Assembly: GCA_963795715.1 (NCBI GenBank)
Contig: CAWCIY010000004.1
Span: 310,001-374,000, forward strand
Direction of reading: 5' to 3'
Origin: JAFEDN01 sp963795715
GTDB lineage: Bacteria; Pseudomonadota; Gammaproteobacteria; Coxiellales; Coxiellaceae
DNA length: 64,000 nucleotides
Within the stretch, counting starts at the first letter, position 1. Each line of letters starts with the position of its first letter. The notes under the pieces are model-generated. The model saw nothing but the letters and a program-made list of their open reading frames with translations. It did not search any database and was not told the origin of the DNA. Of the stretch, positions 1-8,912 are shown piece after piece. The position numbers were made by a program, and so were the translations under genes.

Positions 1-3000
1 TCGTTCGGATAGAATCGCCACCCACCATAAAAAAATTGTGATCGGCACTAATTTTTCCAGATTGCAAAACTTCTGACCATATTGAGATTAACTGTTTTTC
101 CAAAGCTGGAAGGTGCTCTCCTATTACAGTTTGCAAACCGGGATGAGGCCCCGACAATTGTTTAAAATCAATCTTGCCATTGGCCGTAAGTGGAAACTTG
201 TCCAATCCCATAAACAGTGACGGAACCATATAGTCGGGTAATTTCTGTTTTAGAAATGAAAATATCTTGTCTTCTGGTATATTCTGCGGAGAATAGTAAG
301 CCACTAAACGGTCACCTCCAGACACCGATTGTATATTGACAACAGCTTGAGTTATTCCAGGAAAATCTAATATGACCGACTCAATTTCTCCTAATTCAAT
401 CCGAAAACCCCTAATTTTTACTTGACTATCCAAACGGCCAAGATATTCTAAATTTCCATCCTCCAATCTACGTACTAGGTCTCCAGTTCTATACAATCTA
501 CCATTCAGGATCTGATTAACGAATCTATCCCGGGTGAGCTCCGGTCGATTCAAATAACCTCTGGCAAGGCCTGCACCTCCGATAAAAAGCTCACCTGGAA
601 TACCCACAGGAGCTAAATTATTATCAGGATCTAAAATATAGATGAATAAATCAGGCAGCGGTTTTCCAATAGGACTGCGATACAGCATTTGCAATTCATT
701 TTTTAAAAGCTTGTGGAAGGTAACGTGTACAGTGGTTTCTGTAATACCATACATATTAACCAATTGCGGAGAATTTTCCGGATACTTTTGCCACCAGAGT
801 TCCAAACTGGCGATTGATAATTTCTCCCCGCCAAAAATAACCCATTTAAGAGAATTCAATACTACCCCTACCTGTTGATCAGCGCGAATTAATTGAAAAA
901 AAGCAGAAGGAGTTTGGTTTAAAACTGTTACTTTTTCTCTGTTAATGAAATGGTGAAATTGAATTGGGTCTCGGGTGAGTTCAAATGGCATAATCACTAA
1001 CCGGCCACCATAAAATAATGCACCCCACACCTCCCAAACTGAAAAATCAAACGCGTAGGAATGAAACAAAGTCCATATATCGTTTTCAGAAAAATGAAAC
1101 AAGTCTGCTGTCGATTGAAACAATCTCACCACATTACTGTGATTAATTAACACACCCTTTGGCTGTCCAGTAGATCCTGAAGTATAAATGACATAAGCCA
1201 AACTCTGGTTTTGACCAATTGGTGAAGGATCCGTTTTGGGGAACCGGTTCCATTCGACAAAATTATCCAGTCGGACCATACGCCCATCTTTGAATGGTTC
1301 AAGATAATCACAGGATGAAACTAGTATTGAGTGAGTAACAATCAATTGAACCTTGCTGTCTTCAATCATGAATAGCAGCCGTTCGGGTGGATAACCAGGA
1401 TCCAGAGGGACATACGCTGCTCCGGACTTTAAGATCCCCAATATTCCCACTATCAGCTCGATACTGCGATCGAGACACAATCCGATTAAAGTATCAGCCG
1501 GTAAGTCTGCGCCATAGTGTTTGAAATACAAATGCCTGAGCGCATGAGCAACTTGATTGGCTCTTTCATTTAAAGCCAAGTAAGTGAGGTGGATATGGTT
1601 GAATGATAGAGCGATACGGGAAGGGTATTTTTGTACAGATCTTTCAAATAAGTCTGGAATAGTTGTTGAGATTTTTTTTACCTGATGAGTAGCTGGCAAC
1701 AATAAAGTCTTTTCTGCTTGAGAAAGCATATCTACTTGAAAAATGCTATCCTCTTGATTTCGAGTCAAGGTTTCTAAAATCTTAACAAAATGTTCCCCCA
1801 TTCTCTGTACTGTAATCTCTTTAAAAAGTTCTTCTGCGTACTCAAAGCAACATTTCATGCCCCCTTCTTTTTGTTCCAGAATAGTTAAGGTTAGATCAAA
1901 TTTAGCAATATTATCTTCAAAATCCACAATATTACTTACTATACCAGGCAGCTCCAAATTATGATTTTCAGCAAAATTTTGAAAAACCAACAGTACTTGT
2001 ACCAAAGGATTTCGGCTAATATCTCTATTTACTTTAAGTAGATCAATGATTTGTTCAAAAGGATACTCCTGATAAGTGTATGCTTCGGCAGTAATTTGGC
2101 TCATTTCCCGAAGAAAATCATTAATTGATACCTTATTATTTAACTTGATACGAAGTGGTATTGTATTGGCTAATAATCCAATGATTTTTTCAAATGATTG
2201 ATGGGCCCGGTTAGCCATAATAGTCCCAATCACAAAATCATTTTGTCTGGAATATCGGTACAAAAGGATCGCATACGCTGCTAGTAAAATCACAAACGGG
2301 GTCAAATTCTTTTGACTCGCAATACGGAATATTTCTTGCTTTAGTTGTTGATCAATAAAGAAATAACAATGTTTGCCTCGATATGTAAAAATGGGCGGTC
2401 GTGGATAATCATACGGTAGCTGTAATTCAGAATAATCCTGTAATTGATTGAGCCAATATTCAGACATTTTTGCAAAATACCCTGTTTTAAGATTTTGCAA
2501 CTGCCATCTAGAGTAATCTAAATACTGACTGGTATCCGAATCTGATTGATCAGCCGTGCCTTTTAAGTAGTTCTGATAATATTGCTTCAATTCTTGAGAT
2601 AACAAGCGAATAGACCAACCGTCCATAATAATATGATGAAATATGGCAACCAGGAAAAACCGCGAGTCTGTCAGTTTTAATAAAGAAAAACGGTACAGTG
2701 GTCCTTGCTCTAAGTCAAACAAGTGATTTAGCCTTTCACTCAAAACCAAGTTGAGTTGCTGCTCAGTGATTTCTTCAACTTTTAATGAAAAAGATTCAAA
2801 TCGCGTTATCGATTGACGGGCTGGCAAAACTGTTTTAGGAAAAACTGTTCTCAAACCTTCATGTCTTTGAACAACTTCATTAAGAGCACTTTCAAGCGCG
2901 GCTACATTTAATGCACCATTTAATGACACGATAACATTGATATTATAATAACGATTAGTGCCTTCGTAACGATTGATAAACCATAATCTTTGCTGCGCCA

Positions 3001-6000
3001 GAGAAAGGTCGAAATTGTCCAGCATTTCCAAATCTAGTTTTTTTATGCTAGAAGATTCTTGGTGACTAATAATTTCGGAAAGTTCGGCGATGGTAGCGTG
3101 TTTAAATATCAGTTTGACAGACAGTTCTTTTTTTATCTCGTCTCTAATTCGAGCAGCCAGTTGAATGGCTGCTAAGGAATGTCCTCCTAGATGAAAGAAA
3201 TTATCATTTATTCCTATCGTCTTTATTTTTAACACTTCTTGCCAAATTTTTTGCAATTGCATTTCGATAATATTTCGGGGTTCTTGCAGGTTATCTTGTT
3301 TATCAACCAACTTGGGATCCGGAAGCCGATGGCGGTCAATCTTTCCATTAGTGGTTAATGGCATTTCATTCAAGGGAATAATGAGCCTTGGAATCATGTA
3401 ATCAGGCAGATAATTTCTCAGATAAGACATTATGGCTGCTTTCTGCAATAACTGTTCATCATATTGCAAATATGCCGCCAATATATTATTTTGATCTTCG
3501 AGGTAACAAACTACAACAGCATTCTTGATAATAGGATGTTGTAAAAGTACCTGCTCAATTTCGGCCATTTCAATCCGATGACCTGTAATTTTCACTTGAA
3601 AATCATTTCTGCCAATGTAATAAAGTTGCCCGTCATACCCTCTAACCACTTTATCGCCGGTACGGTAATAGCGTAATTTGGAATCTAATAAAGAAAGAAA
3701 ATAAAATCGATCTTTATTGAGTAATGCATTGAGATAACCGCGAGCAACTCCCGCACCACCAATGTAAAGTTCACCACAAACTCCTAAGGGAACAAGACTC
3801 TGATTTTGATCTAGAACATGTAGCTCTGTACCATCAATTGCATCACCAATACAATGAGATGCATCTTCAGGAGTCATTTTCTTCCACGTTGACCAAATGG
3901 TAGTTTCTGTCGGTCCATAGACCTGCACCAGTTTTTTAGAAATACTCAGTAAATAAATGGCAATCTTTGGAGGCAACACTTCGCCGCCACACAGGATTGT
4001 TAAATTTTCTTTATTACCCTGCCAATTGACTGCTGATAACAATGACCATAACGAAGGAGTCGATTGGATGATGGTGGGTTTAATTTTGTTTAAAAATTCT
4101 TTTAATAGAAAAGCATCATTTCTAGTTTCATCATCAACTAAGATGAGCTGAGCACCCGAGCAGAGAGCGCCAAACAACTCTAAACCAAAAATATCGAAGG
4201 TCATTGCAGTAAAGCCTAGGAATAAATCACTTGCTCGGATCGGCAATTGTCTTTGGAAAAATTCAATAACCTTATACAAGGAATCATGCTGCACCATAAC
4301 CCCCTTCGGCTCTCCAGTAGAGCCTGAAGTGAATAAAAGGTATGCTAAATCTTGTGGTGAAGGGGGGTGAGTTAAAGCACCTGAAGACATGGATTTGGTA
4401 TCAAAAAAACGATCTACGAGAAGTTCATGATGTTTATGAGTTTTAGGAATTTTAGAAGATATCTTTTCTTGAGTAAGAATGATCTTAGTTTGACTTAGAG
4501 ACAATATTTGTTCCAATCTGGAAACAGGACAAGCTGTGTCGAGGGGCAGATAGGCTGCTCCTGATTTTATTACTGCCAAAATACTGATGGGAAGGTCTAG
4601 ATTTCGTTCTAAAAAGATGCCAATAACCGCCGAGTTAGGTAATAAATTCTGTGCTTTTAACAAAGTGACCAAAGTATGCGCTAAACGTTGACTCTTTGAC
4701 TCTAATTCACCAAAAGTTAATTGTTCTTCTCTATAAAGAACAGCAATTTGGTTTGGAAATTTTTTCACCTGTTCGTAAAATAAATCCAGCACAGTTTTAA
4801 ATTGAGAGACGTCAACAGCATGTCGTTTACCTAAATTAATTATTTTTTGTTTTTGTTGTGGATTAAGCCATTCTAGAGATTGAACAGGAATCGATGGAAA
4901 TTCGAGACACTGACTCATCAGATAGATTAAATTTTCAGACAGCTCAACTATGAATTCATGGGGAAACAATTGTTTTCGGTAATTTATTCTAAAAACCAAA
5001 GGATCGGCGACTTGATAAGCTAAAGTTAACTCCTCTTCCATAGAAATCGCGAATGGTTTTAATGGCATGACTTTTAAACAATCAAAAGCAAGTGGCTCTA
5101 AGTCAAAATAAGCTTCGACCAAGCCGATATTTAAAAAATGATCTTGCCGAAAATCAACTTCCTGCCGTAAAACTTGCACAATTTCTGTTAAAGTACAGTC
5201 TTGATATGGCTTAGAGGATTTTCGATAATTTTTAACTTGTTGTAATATCTCAGTAAAACTGTTTTGCTGGTCTACTTCAACCAGTAACGGAAAATTATTG
5301 ACAAAACAGCCAAACAAGTTCTTAAGTCCAGGCGGCCGACTATCCACAGGATAATTTAAAACGATACAACTGATATCAGTATATTTTGCCAACAGGATTG
5401 AGAACAATGCTGAAATAGTTATGAATAGAGTCGATTTTTCTTCACGAACTCTTTCTCGAAACGCCTTAGACAATGTTTTATCTAGGGTAAAATAAAAGGA
5501 CCGGCCTAAATTGTCTTGCTCCAAATTACCATTAAGTTTGTGTAAATCAACATACAAATTTCGATTAAATAATAAATTTTTCCAATAATTTATACTTTCA
5601 ATCTTTTTATCAAAACTAATATTGGACTCAAATTGACGATATTTATCAAAGTCAGGTTTATCAAGCTCAAATATTGTACCAAACGCATAAAAATTATATA
5701 AACATGAAATATATTTTATAAAGGATCTGGCTGACTGAGCATCAGAAATGATATGGTGAAAATTCAATATTAAAAGATATTTCTCATCATTTATTTGCAA
5801 TAATTTAAATTTAAACAAGGGAAATTTTTCTAAATCGAAAATATGACTTTTATGCTTATCGACGAATTCTTCTATCGAAACTGAAGGCTCTTCACTGGCA
5901 GAAACTACTAAAAATTCTAGATCAACTTTAACTTGATCATACACACATTGGAATAAACCGGAATTTTTTTCTTGAAAAAAACTTCTACACCCAGGCTCAT

Positions 6001-6163
6001 ATTCGTTGACAAATACACTTAATGCATTGTGCAATGCTATTTTATCTAAAGAACCTTCTATAACAAATGTTAAAGGGGTATTATAAGCTTGATTTTGTGG
6101 ATTTATTTTCCATTCTAACCAAAACCGCTTTTGAAAACGATTCGCTAGGTATTGGGTAAACAT
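1..6163 (-). CDS. Nonribosomal peptide synthetase, modules C-A-T-C-A-T (3' end beyond window)
   Basis: Assembles a peptide on carrier-protein thiols. Translation from ATG at 6163 (ribosome site GAGGTAG just upstream) stays in one frame to position 1. Order seen: condensation domain (active site HHIISDA near 5740-5760), adenylation domain (SGSTGEPKG, YGPTET, YRTGD, NGKID), carrier LGGHSL near 3180, second condensation domain (HHIIMDGW near 2612-2640), second adenylation domain (SGSTGQPKG, YGITET, NGKID), second carrier GGDSI at about 10-30. Hand alignment of pocket residues to GrsA gives DILQLGVIW for module 1 (closest to the glycine code DILQLGLIW) and DFWNIGMVH for module 2 (the threonine code). 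The GGDSI carrier form usually precedes an epimerisation or thioesterase domain, so more domains are expected past the left edge. Starting with a condensation domain suggests either an acyl-primed lipopeptide or an upstream partner enzyme. The first site has Ala where Gly is usual. Confidence 0.95.
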   Translation of the reverse strand, partial: MFTQYLANRFQKRFWLEWKINPQNQAYNTPLTFVIEGSLDKIALHNALSVFVNEYEPGCRSFFQEKNSGLFQCVYDQVKVDLEFLVVSASEEPSVSIEEFVDKHKSHIFDLEKFPLFKFKLLQINDEKYLLILNFHHIISDAQSARSFIKYISCLYNFYAFGTIFELDKPDFDKYRQFESNISFDKKIESINYWKNLLFNRNLYVDLHKLNGNLEQDNLGRSFYFTLDKTLSKAFRERVREEKSTLFITISALFSILLAKYTDISCIVLNYPVDSRPPGLKNLFGCFVNNFPLLVEVDQQNSFTEILQQVKNYRKSSKPYQDCTLTEIVQVLRQEVDFRQDHFLNIGLVEAYFDLEPLAFDCLKVMPLKPFAISMEEELTLAYQVADPLVFRINYRKQLFPHEFIVELSENLIYLMSQCLEFPSIPVQSLEWLNPQQKQKIINLGKRHAVDVSQFKTVLDLFYEQVKKFPNQIAVLYREEQLTFGELESKSQRLAHTLVTLLKAQNLLPNSAVIGIFLERNLDLPISILAVIKSGAAYLPLDTACPVSRLEQILSLSQTKIILTQEKISSKIPKTHKHHELLVDRFFDTKSMSSGALTHPPSPQDLAYLLFTSGSTGEPKGVMVQHDSLYKVIEFFQRQLPIRASDLFLGFTAMTFDIFGLELFGALCSGAQLILVDDETRNDAFLLKEFLNKIKPTIIQSTPSLWSLLSAVNWQGNKENLTILCGGEVLPPKIAIYLLSISKKLVQVYGPTETTIWSTWKKMTPEDASHCIGDAIDGTELHVLDQNQSLVPLGVCGELYIGGAGVARGYLNALLNKDRFYFLSLLDSKLRYYRTGDKVVRGYDGQLYYIGRNDFQVKITGHRIEMAEIEQVLLQHPIIKNAVVVCYLEDQNNILAAYLQYDEQLLQKAAIMSYLRNYLPDYMIPRLIIPLNEMPLTTNGKIDRHRLPDPKLVDKQDNLQEPRNIIEMQLQKIWQEVLKIKTIGINDNFFHLGGHSLAAIQLAARIRDEIKKELSVKLIFKHATIAELSEIISHQESSSIKKLDLEMLDNFDLSLAQQRLWFINRYEGTNRYYNINVIVSLNGALNVAALESALNEVVQRHEGLRTVFPKTVLPARQSITRFESFSLKVEEITEQQLNLVLSERLNHLFDLEQGPLYRFSLLKLTDSRFFLVAIFHHIIMDGWSIRLLSQELKQYYQNYLKGTADQSDSDTSQYLDYSRWQLQNLKTGYFAKMSEYWLNQLQDYSELQLPYDYPRPPIFTYRGKHCYFFIDQQLKQEIFRIASQKNLTPFVILLAAYAILLYRYSRQNDFVIGTIMANRAHQSFEKIIGLLANTIPLRIKLNNKVSINDFLREMSQITAEAYTYQEYPFEQIIDLLKVNRDISRNPLVQVLLVFQNFAENHNLELPGIVSNIVDFEDNIAKFDLTLTILEQKEGGMKCCFEYAEELFKEITVQRMGEHFVKILETLTRNQEDSIFQVDMLSQAEKTLLLPATHQVKKISTTIPDLFERSVQKYPSRIALSFNHIHLTYLALNERANQVAHALRHLYFKHYGADLPADTLIGLCLDRSIELIVGILGILKSGAAYVPLDPGYPPERLLFMIEDSKVQLIVTHSILVSSCDYLEPFKDGRMVRLDNFVEWNRFPKTDPSPIGQNQSLAYVIYTSGSTGQPKGVLINHSNVVRLFQSTADLFHFSENDIWTLFHSYAFDFSVWEVWGALFYGGRLVIMPFELTRDPIQFHHFINREKVTVLNQTPSAFFQLIRADQQVGVVLNSLKWVIFGGEKLSIASLELWWQKYPENSPQLVNMYGITETTVHVTFHKLLKNELQMLYRSPIGKPLPDLFIYILDPDNNLAPVGIPGELFIGGAGLARGYLNRPELTRDRFVNQILNGRLYRTGDLVRRLEDGNLEYLGRLDSQVKIRGFRIELGEIESVILDFPGITQAVVNIQSVSGGDRLVAYYSPQNIPEDKIFSFLKQKLPDYMVPSLFMGLDKFPLTANGKIDFKQLSGPHPGLQTVIGEHLPALEKQLISIWSEVLQSGKISADHNFFMVGGDSIRT

Positions 6164-6329
6164 AAACTACCTCATGTAAAATAGACCCAAGAGTGTGGAG
6201 ATCTATCTATTCCTTAAATACTAAGGATCTTACCAAACACAGTTCGCTAATAGCAATTAAAATCTTTGAATTTCAACAACACCCATTAAGCGTGGGAATT
6301 TTTTGTCCATATAGGTTTTATCAAAAATT

Positions 6330-6338
6330 TGTTATAAT
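6330..6338 (+). promoter_or_regulatory. Extended -10 promoter element (TGTTATAAT) of the thioesterase gene
   Basis: TGnTATAAT lies 14 bases before the thioesterase ATG, and no convincing -35 box is visible. Transcription would start around 6345, leaving a leader of under 10 bases, and no purine-rich ribosome site is present between the box and the ATG. The gene may therefore be translated from a leaderless or near-leaderless message. The 189-bp gap to the divergent synthetase is the obvious place for shared control. Confidence 0.45.
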
Positions 6339-6352
6339 ATCTTATCTAACCT

Positions 6353-7099
6353 ATGAACATAAATACCTTAATCTCCCTTAATCACAAACCATTTGCTAAG
6401 ATTAAATTAATCACATTTCATTGCGCCGGTGGAGGTGCTAGTAATTTTAGAAGTTGGACAAATCATCTGATCGATGCAATTGAAATATTTACTGCTGTAT
6501 TACCCGGAAGAGAACATTTATTTTCAAAGCCTTTTTGTCTTGAAATCAATACCCTCATCCAGGATATCTGCAACGAACTAATTCGTATAAGTAATTTAAA
6601 TGAAAATGGTTATCTTTTTTTCGGTCATAGCTTAGGAGGGTTAATTGCTTTCGAAGTTTCACGAGAACTAAGAAAAAGGGGAAATAATCTACCGAATTAT
6701 ATTTTAATCTCTTCAACTCGACCACCTCATTTATCACCCTCCATATGGCTTAAAAATGAGCCGCAAATAAGTCAAATTGAAACTCTCGGTTTATATAACG
6801 GGACCCCCGCTGAAGTTTTCAAAAATCAAGAGCTAATGGATATTTTATATGAACGTCTCGAGGCAGACCGGAAATTATATAGGAATTATCAATATACCGA
6901 TGAATCCCCGCTGAATACTCAAATCATCACCCTGGGTGGTACAGAGGACCCTTTTCTGACAATTCATGAATTATTAGCTTGGCAAAAACATAGCGTTTAT
7001 CCCATCATTACACATTTCTATAATGGTGACCATTTTTATATAAATCAGCATAAATTGAGTATTACTGAGATAATAAATAAACTAGCAATTTGCTTTTAA
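6353..7099 (+). CDS. Type II thioesterase (NRPS editing alpha/beta hydrolase)
   Basis: A 248-residue GrsT/TEII-type hydrolase. Such enzymes free carrier domains of NRPSs that are blocked by wrong or stalled acyl groups. Visible signatures are the N-terminal FHCAGGGASNF strand-loop, the nucleophile elbow GHSLGG (Ser about residue 93), the acid in GGTEDPF near residue 196 and the terminal histidine in NGDHFYI near residue 226, so the Ser-Asp-His triad is complete. Length is normal for the family (about 230-250). It stands divergent to the synthetase, the usual partnership. The start is the only ATG that leaves a normal 20-residue lead-in before the AGG motif. Confidence 0.93.
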   Translation: MNINTLISLNHKPFAKIKLITFHCAGGGASNFRSWTNHLIDAIEIFTAVLPGREHLFSKPFCLEINTLIQDICNELIRISNLNENGYLFFGHSLGGLIAFEVSRELRKRGNNLPNYILISSTRPPHLSPSIWLKNEPQISQIETLGLYNGTPAEVFKNQELMDILYERLEADRKLYRNYQYTDESPLNTQIITLGGTEDPFLTIHELLAWQKHSVYPIITHFYNGDHFYINQHKLSITEIINKLAICF

Positions 7100-7259
7100 G
7101 TAATCCCTGAATGTTTGCTAGAATTTACACTGTAGAAACTCGGATTTTTGGCTTAGTTTTGTGGACAAAACCTGAATAACATCAAAAAAACCTTTGCCAC
7201 AACAAAAGAAAAGGCAAGCTTAAAATTCGAACAAGCTTCCATTCGATGATGCCACAAAA

Positions 7260-7685
7260 GTGAGAGCAATATTCAGCGAGTTAACTGGTCAAAAGGTCGA
7301 TGAAACTTTTAACCTCATTCCACCTTTCTATACAGCGGGCGGTCTTGAGATCAGGATTGGACATAAAGTATTCATCAACCAGTGCTGTGCTATTTACGAT
7401 ATGGGCGGGGTTGATATTGCAGATCTAGTCATGATCAGACCAAACGTGAATATTATCACCGCAGGTCACCCACTTGACCCGGCCAAACGACGCGCTTACG
7501 TTGAGGCAAAGCCAATCGTAATTGAAAGGAACGTTTGGATTGCAACGGCTGCCACTATACTAGGTGGAGTTACTGTGGGTGAAAATTCAGTAGTCGCAGC
7601 GGGAGCAGTTGTTACGAAGAATGTTCCTACCAACAGTTTTATTGCGGGTGTGCCAGCTAAGGTCATTCGTTCTCTTACGATATGA
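7260..7685 (+). CDS. Hexapeptide-repeat sugar O-acetyltransferase, N-terminally shortened
   Basis: 141 residues read from a GTG. The body is a left-handed beta-helix acetyltransferase of the maltose/galactoside/NodL acetyltransferase type: GLEIRIGHKVFINQCC, the catalytic-loop region TAGHPLDPAKRR, then the PIVIERNVWIATAATILGGV and VVAAGAVVTKNVP coils. Intact members have about 180-200 residues with a 50-residue N-terminal cap. Here only the end of that cap can be read (FDDATKVRAIFSELTG), with an in-frame stop at 7221, so the cap looks frameshifted or lost. It follows the thioesterase but there is a 160-bp gap and no sign of an operon. Probably a decaying gene; activity is doubtful. Confidence 0.75.
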   Translation: MRAIFSELTGQKVDETFNLIPPFYTAGGLEIRIGHKVFINQCCAIYDMGGVDIADLVMIRPNVNIITAGHPLDPAKRRAYVEAKPIVIERNVWIATAATILGGVTVGENSVVAAGAVVTKNVPTNSFIAGVPAKVIRSLTI

Positions 7686-7984
7686 ATTATGTTCCAGTAA
7701 AACCGCCTCTCTAAAATGGGGAAGACCAACTTCGCATTCAAATATATGGCTTCTTCTTACGTCCATAAAAACTGAGCTTTTTGATTTAAAAAATGTGATT
7801 ACTTAGAATACAACCCTATCTTCCTAGTTTTTCCCACTCTTTTTCATTTTCTGATAAATTAAATTGTTCAACATTATTTATTTGCATAAATAATGATTTA
7901 TTAAGGGGTGAAGAAGAATGTTTATTATGAAATAAACTTGTACTTAAAATATATGTTGATGTTCGAATTTAGGAGGCTTAGCCA

Positions 7985-8685
7985 TCAAGGAGGAGAACCC
8001 CCGCGCATAGCGCATTCCTGAAGGTAAGCTAGTAACCAAGTGTGTGGATTAATATCCCAAAGCTTTAATGTCTTCAGAATGGTAAACATCACCGCCGCTA
8101 ATTCAGCCGACCAAAATAATAATTTTTTCGTCCCAGAACACTTCCTCTCAATCCTCGTTCAGCGGCATTATTATCCATCGGAATATGAGGATGATCGACA
8201 AAGATCGTTAGTCCTTGCCAATGTAACCCACAACAAGGACAGTAATTTTCTTTATCATTGAGTTCAACGACTTCTTCCACTTCAGGAAGATCACTATAAT
8301 CCCGGCGGCCTGGACTGTCATTCTCCGGCTGTTGTCCTCGCTTCTTAGATGTTTTTTTTTCTTCCGATTGCTGTTCTGAATGGCTTGTCGTCTTTTCTGA
8401 TTTATTCCCAAAAATCTGCTGCTCTCGTTTGCGTAATTTGGCTTTGAGTTCTTCTAGTTCCGCTTCCAATTCTTCTTGTCGGCTTTTGATCTGTTTAAAT
8501 TGCCATTCCCAATAACTGGATTGCTGTTTATAGTGAATGACTGATGTCTTCAATTCTGTGAGTTTTTCTCCCTGCTCCTGATAGGCTGATTTTAATACTT
8601 CATAAGAATGTAGCATTTGCTCGGTTAATTCCGACAACTGGGTTTGGCGCTCTTGATGGGCTTCTAAGGGATTGATCCTTGTCAA
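7985..8685 (-). pseudogene. IS66-family transposase remnant with internal deletion
   Basis: The first part is the IS66 TnpC N-terminus (coiled coil, Gln/Glu-rich, then the zinc-binding CPCCG segment). It joins directly to the C-terminal signature HIPMDNNAAERGLRG, so the catalytic middle is missing. After FGRLN a one-base shift moves the remaining C-terminus (SAELAAVMFTILKTL) into another frame down to 7985. The flanks 7971-7978 (taggaggc) and about 8831-8841 (its complement) may be the worn ends of this copy. Unable to transpose by itself. Confidence 0.85.
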
Positions 8686-8912
8686 TTTATAATCCGAATA
8701 TCCTTAAAATTTACCCTGACCTTAATTGAATTTTCTCAATTTTTCAATAGTGGGAGCGGGTTCACCGAATATTTACACACTTCTTTTCATACTTCTTGCT
8801 TATTTAAATTTTTGTCTAGTCCAGAGCATCTCGGCCTCCTAACTATGGATTATTAACCTAGATCACTGTATAATCGTATTTATTTTAATATTACTAATAC
8901 TTAGGTTGAGAT

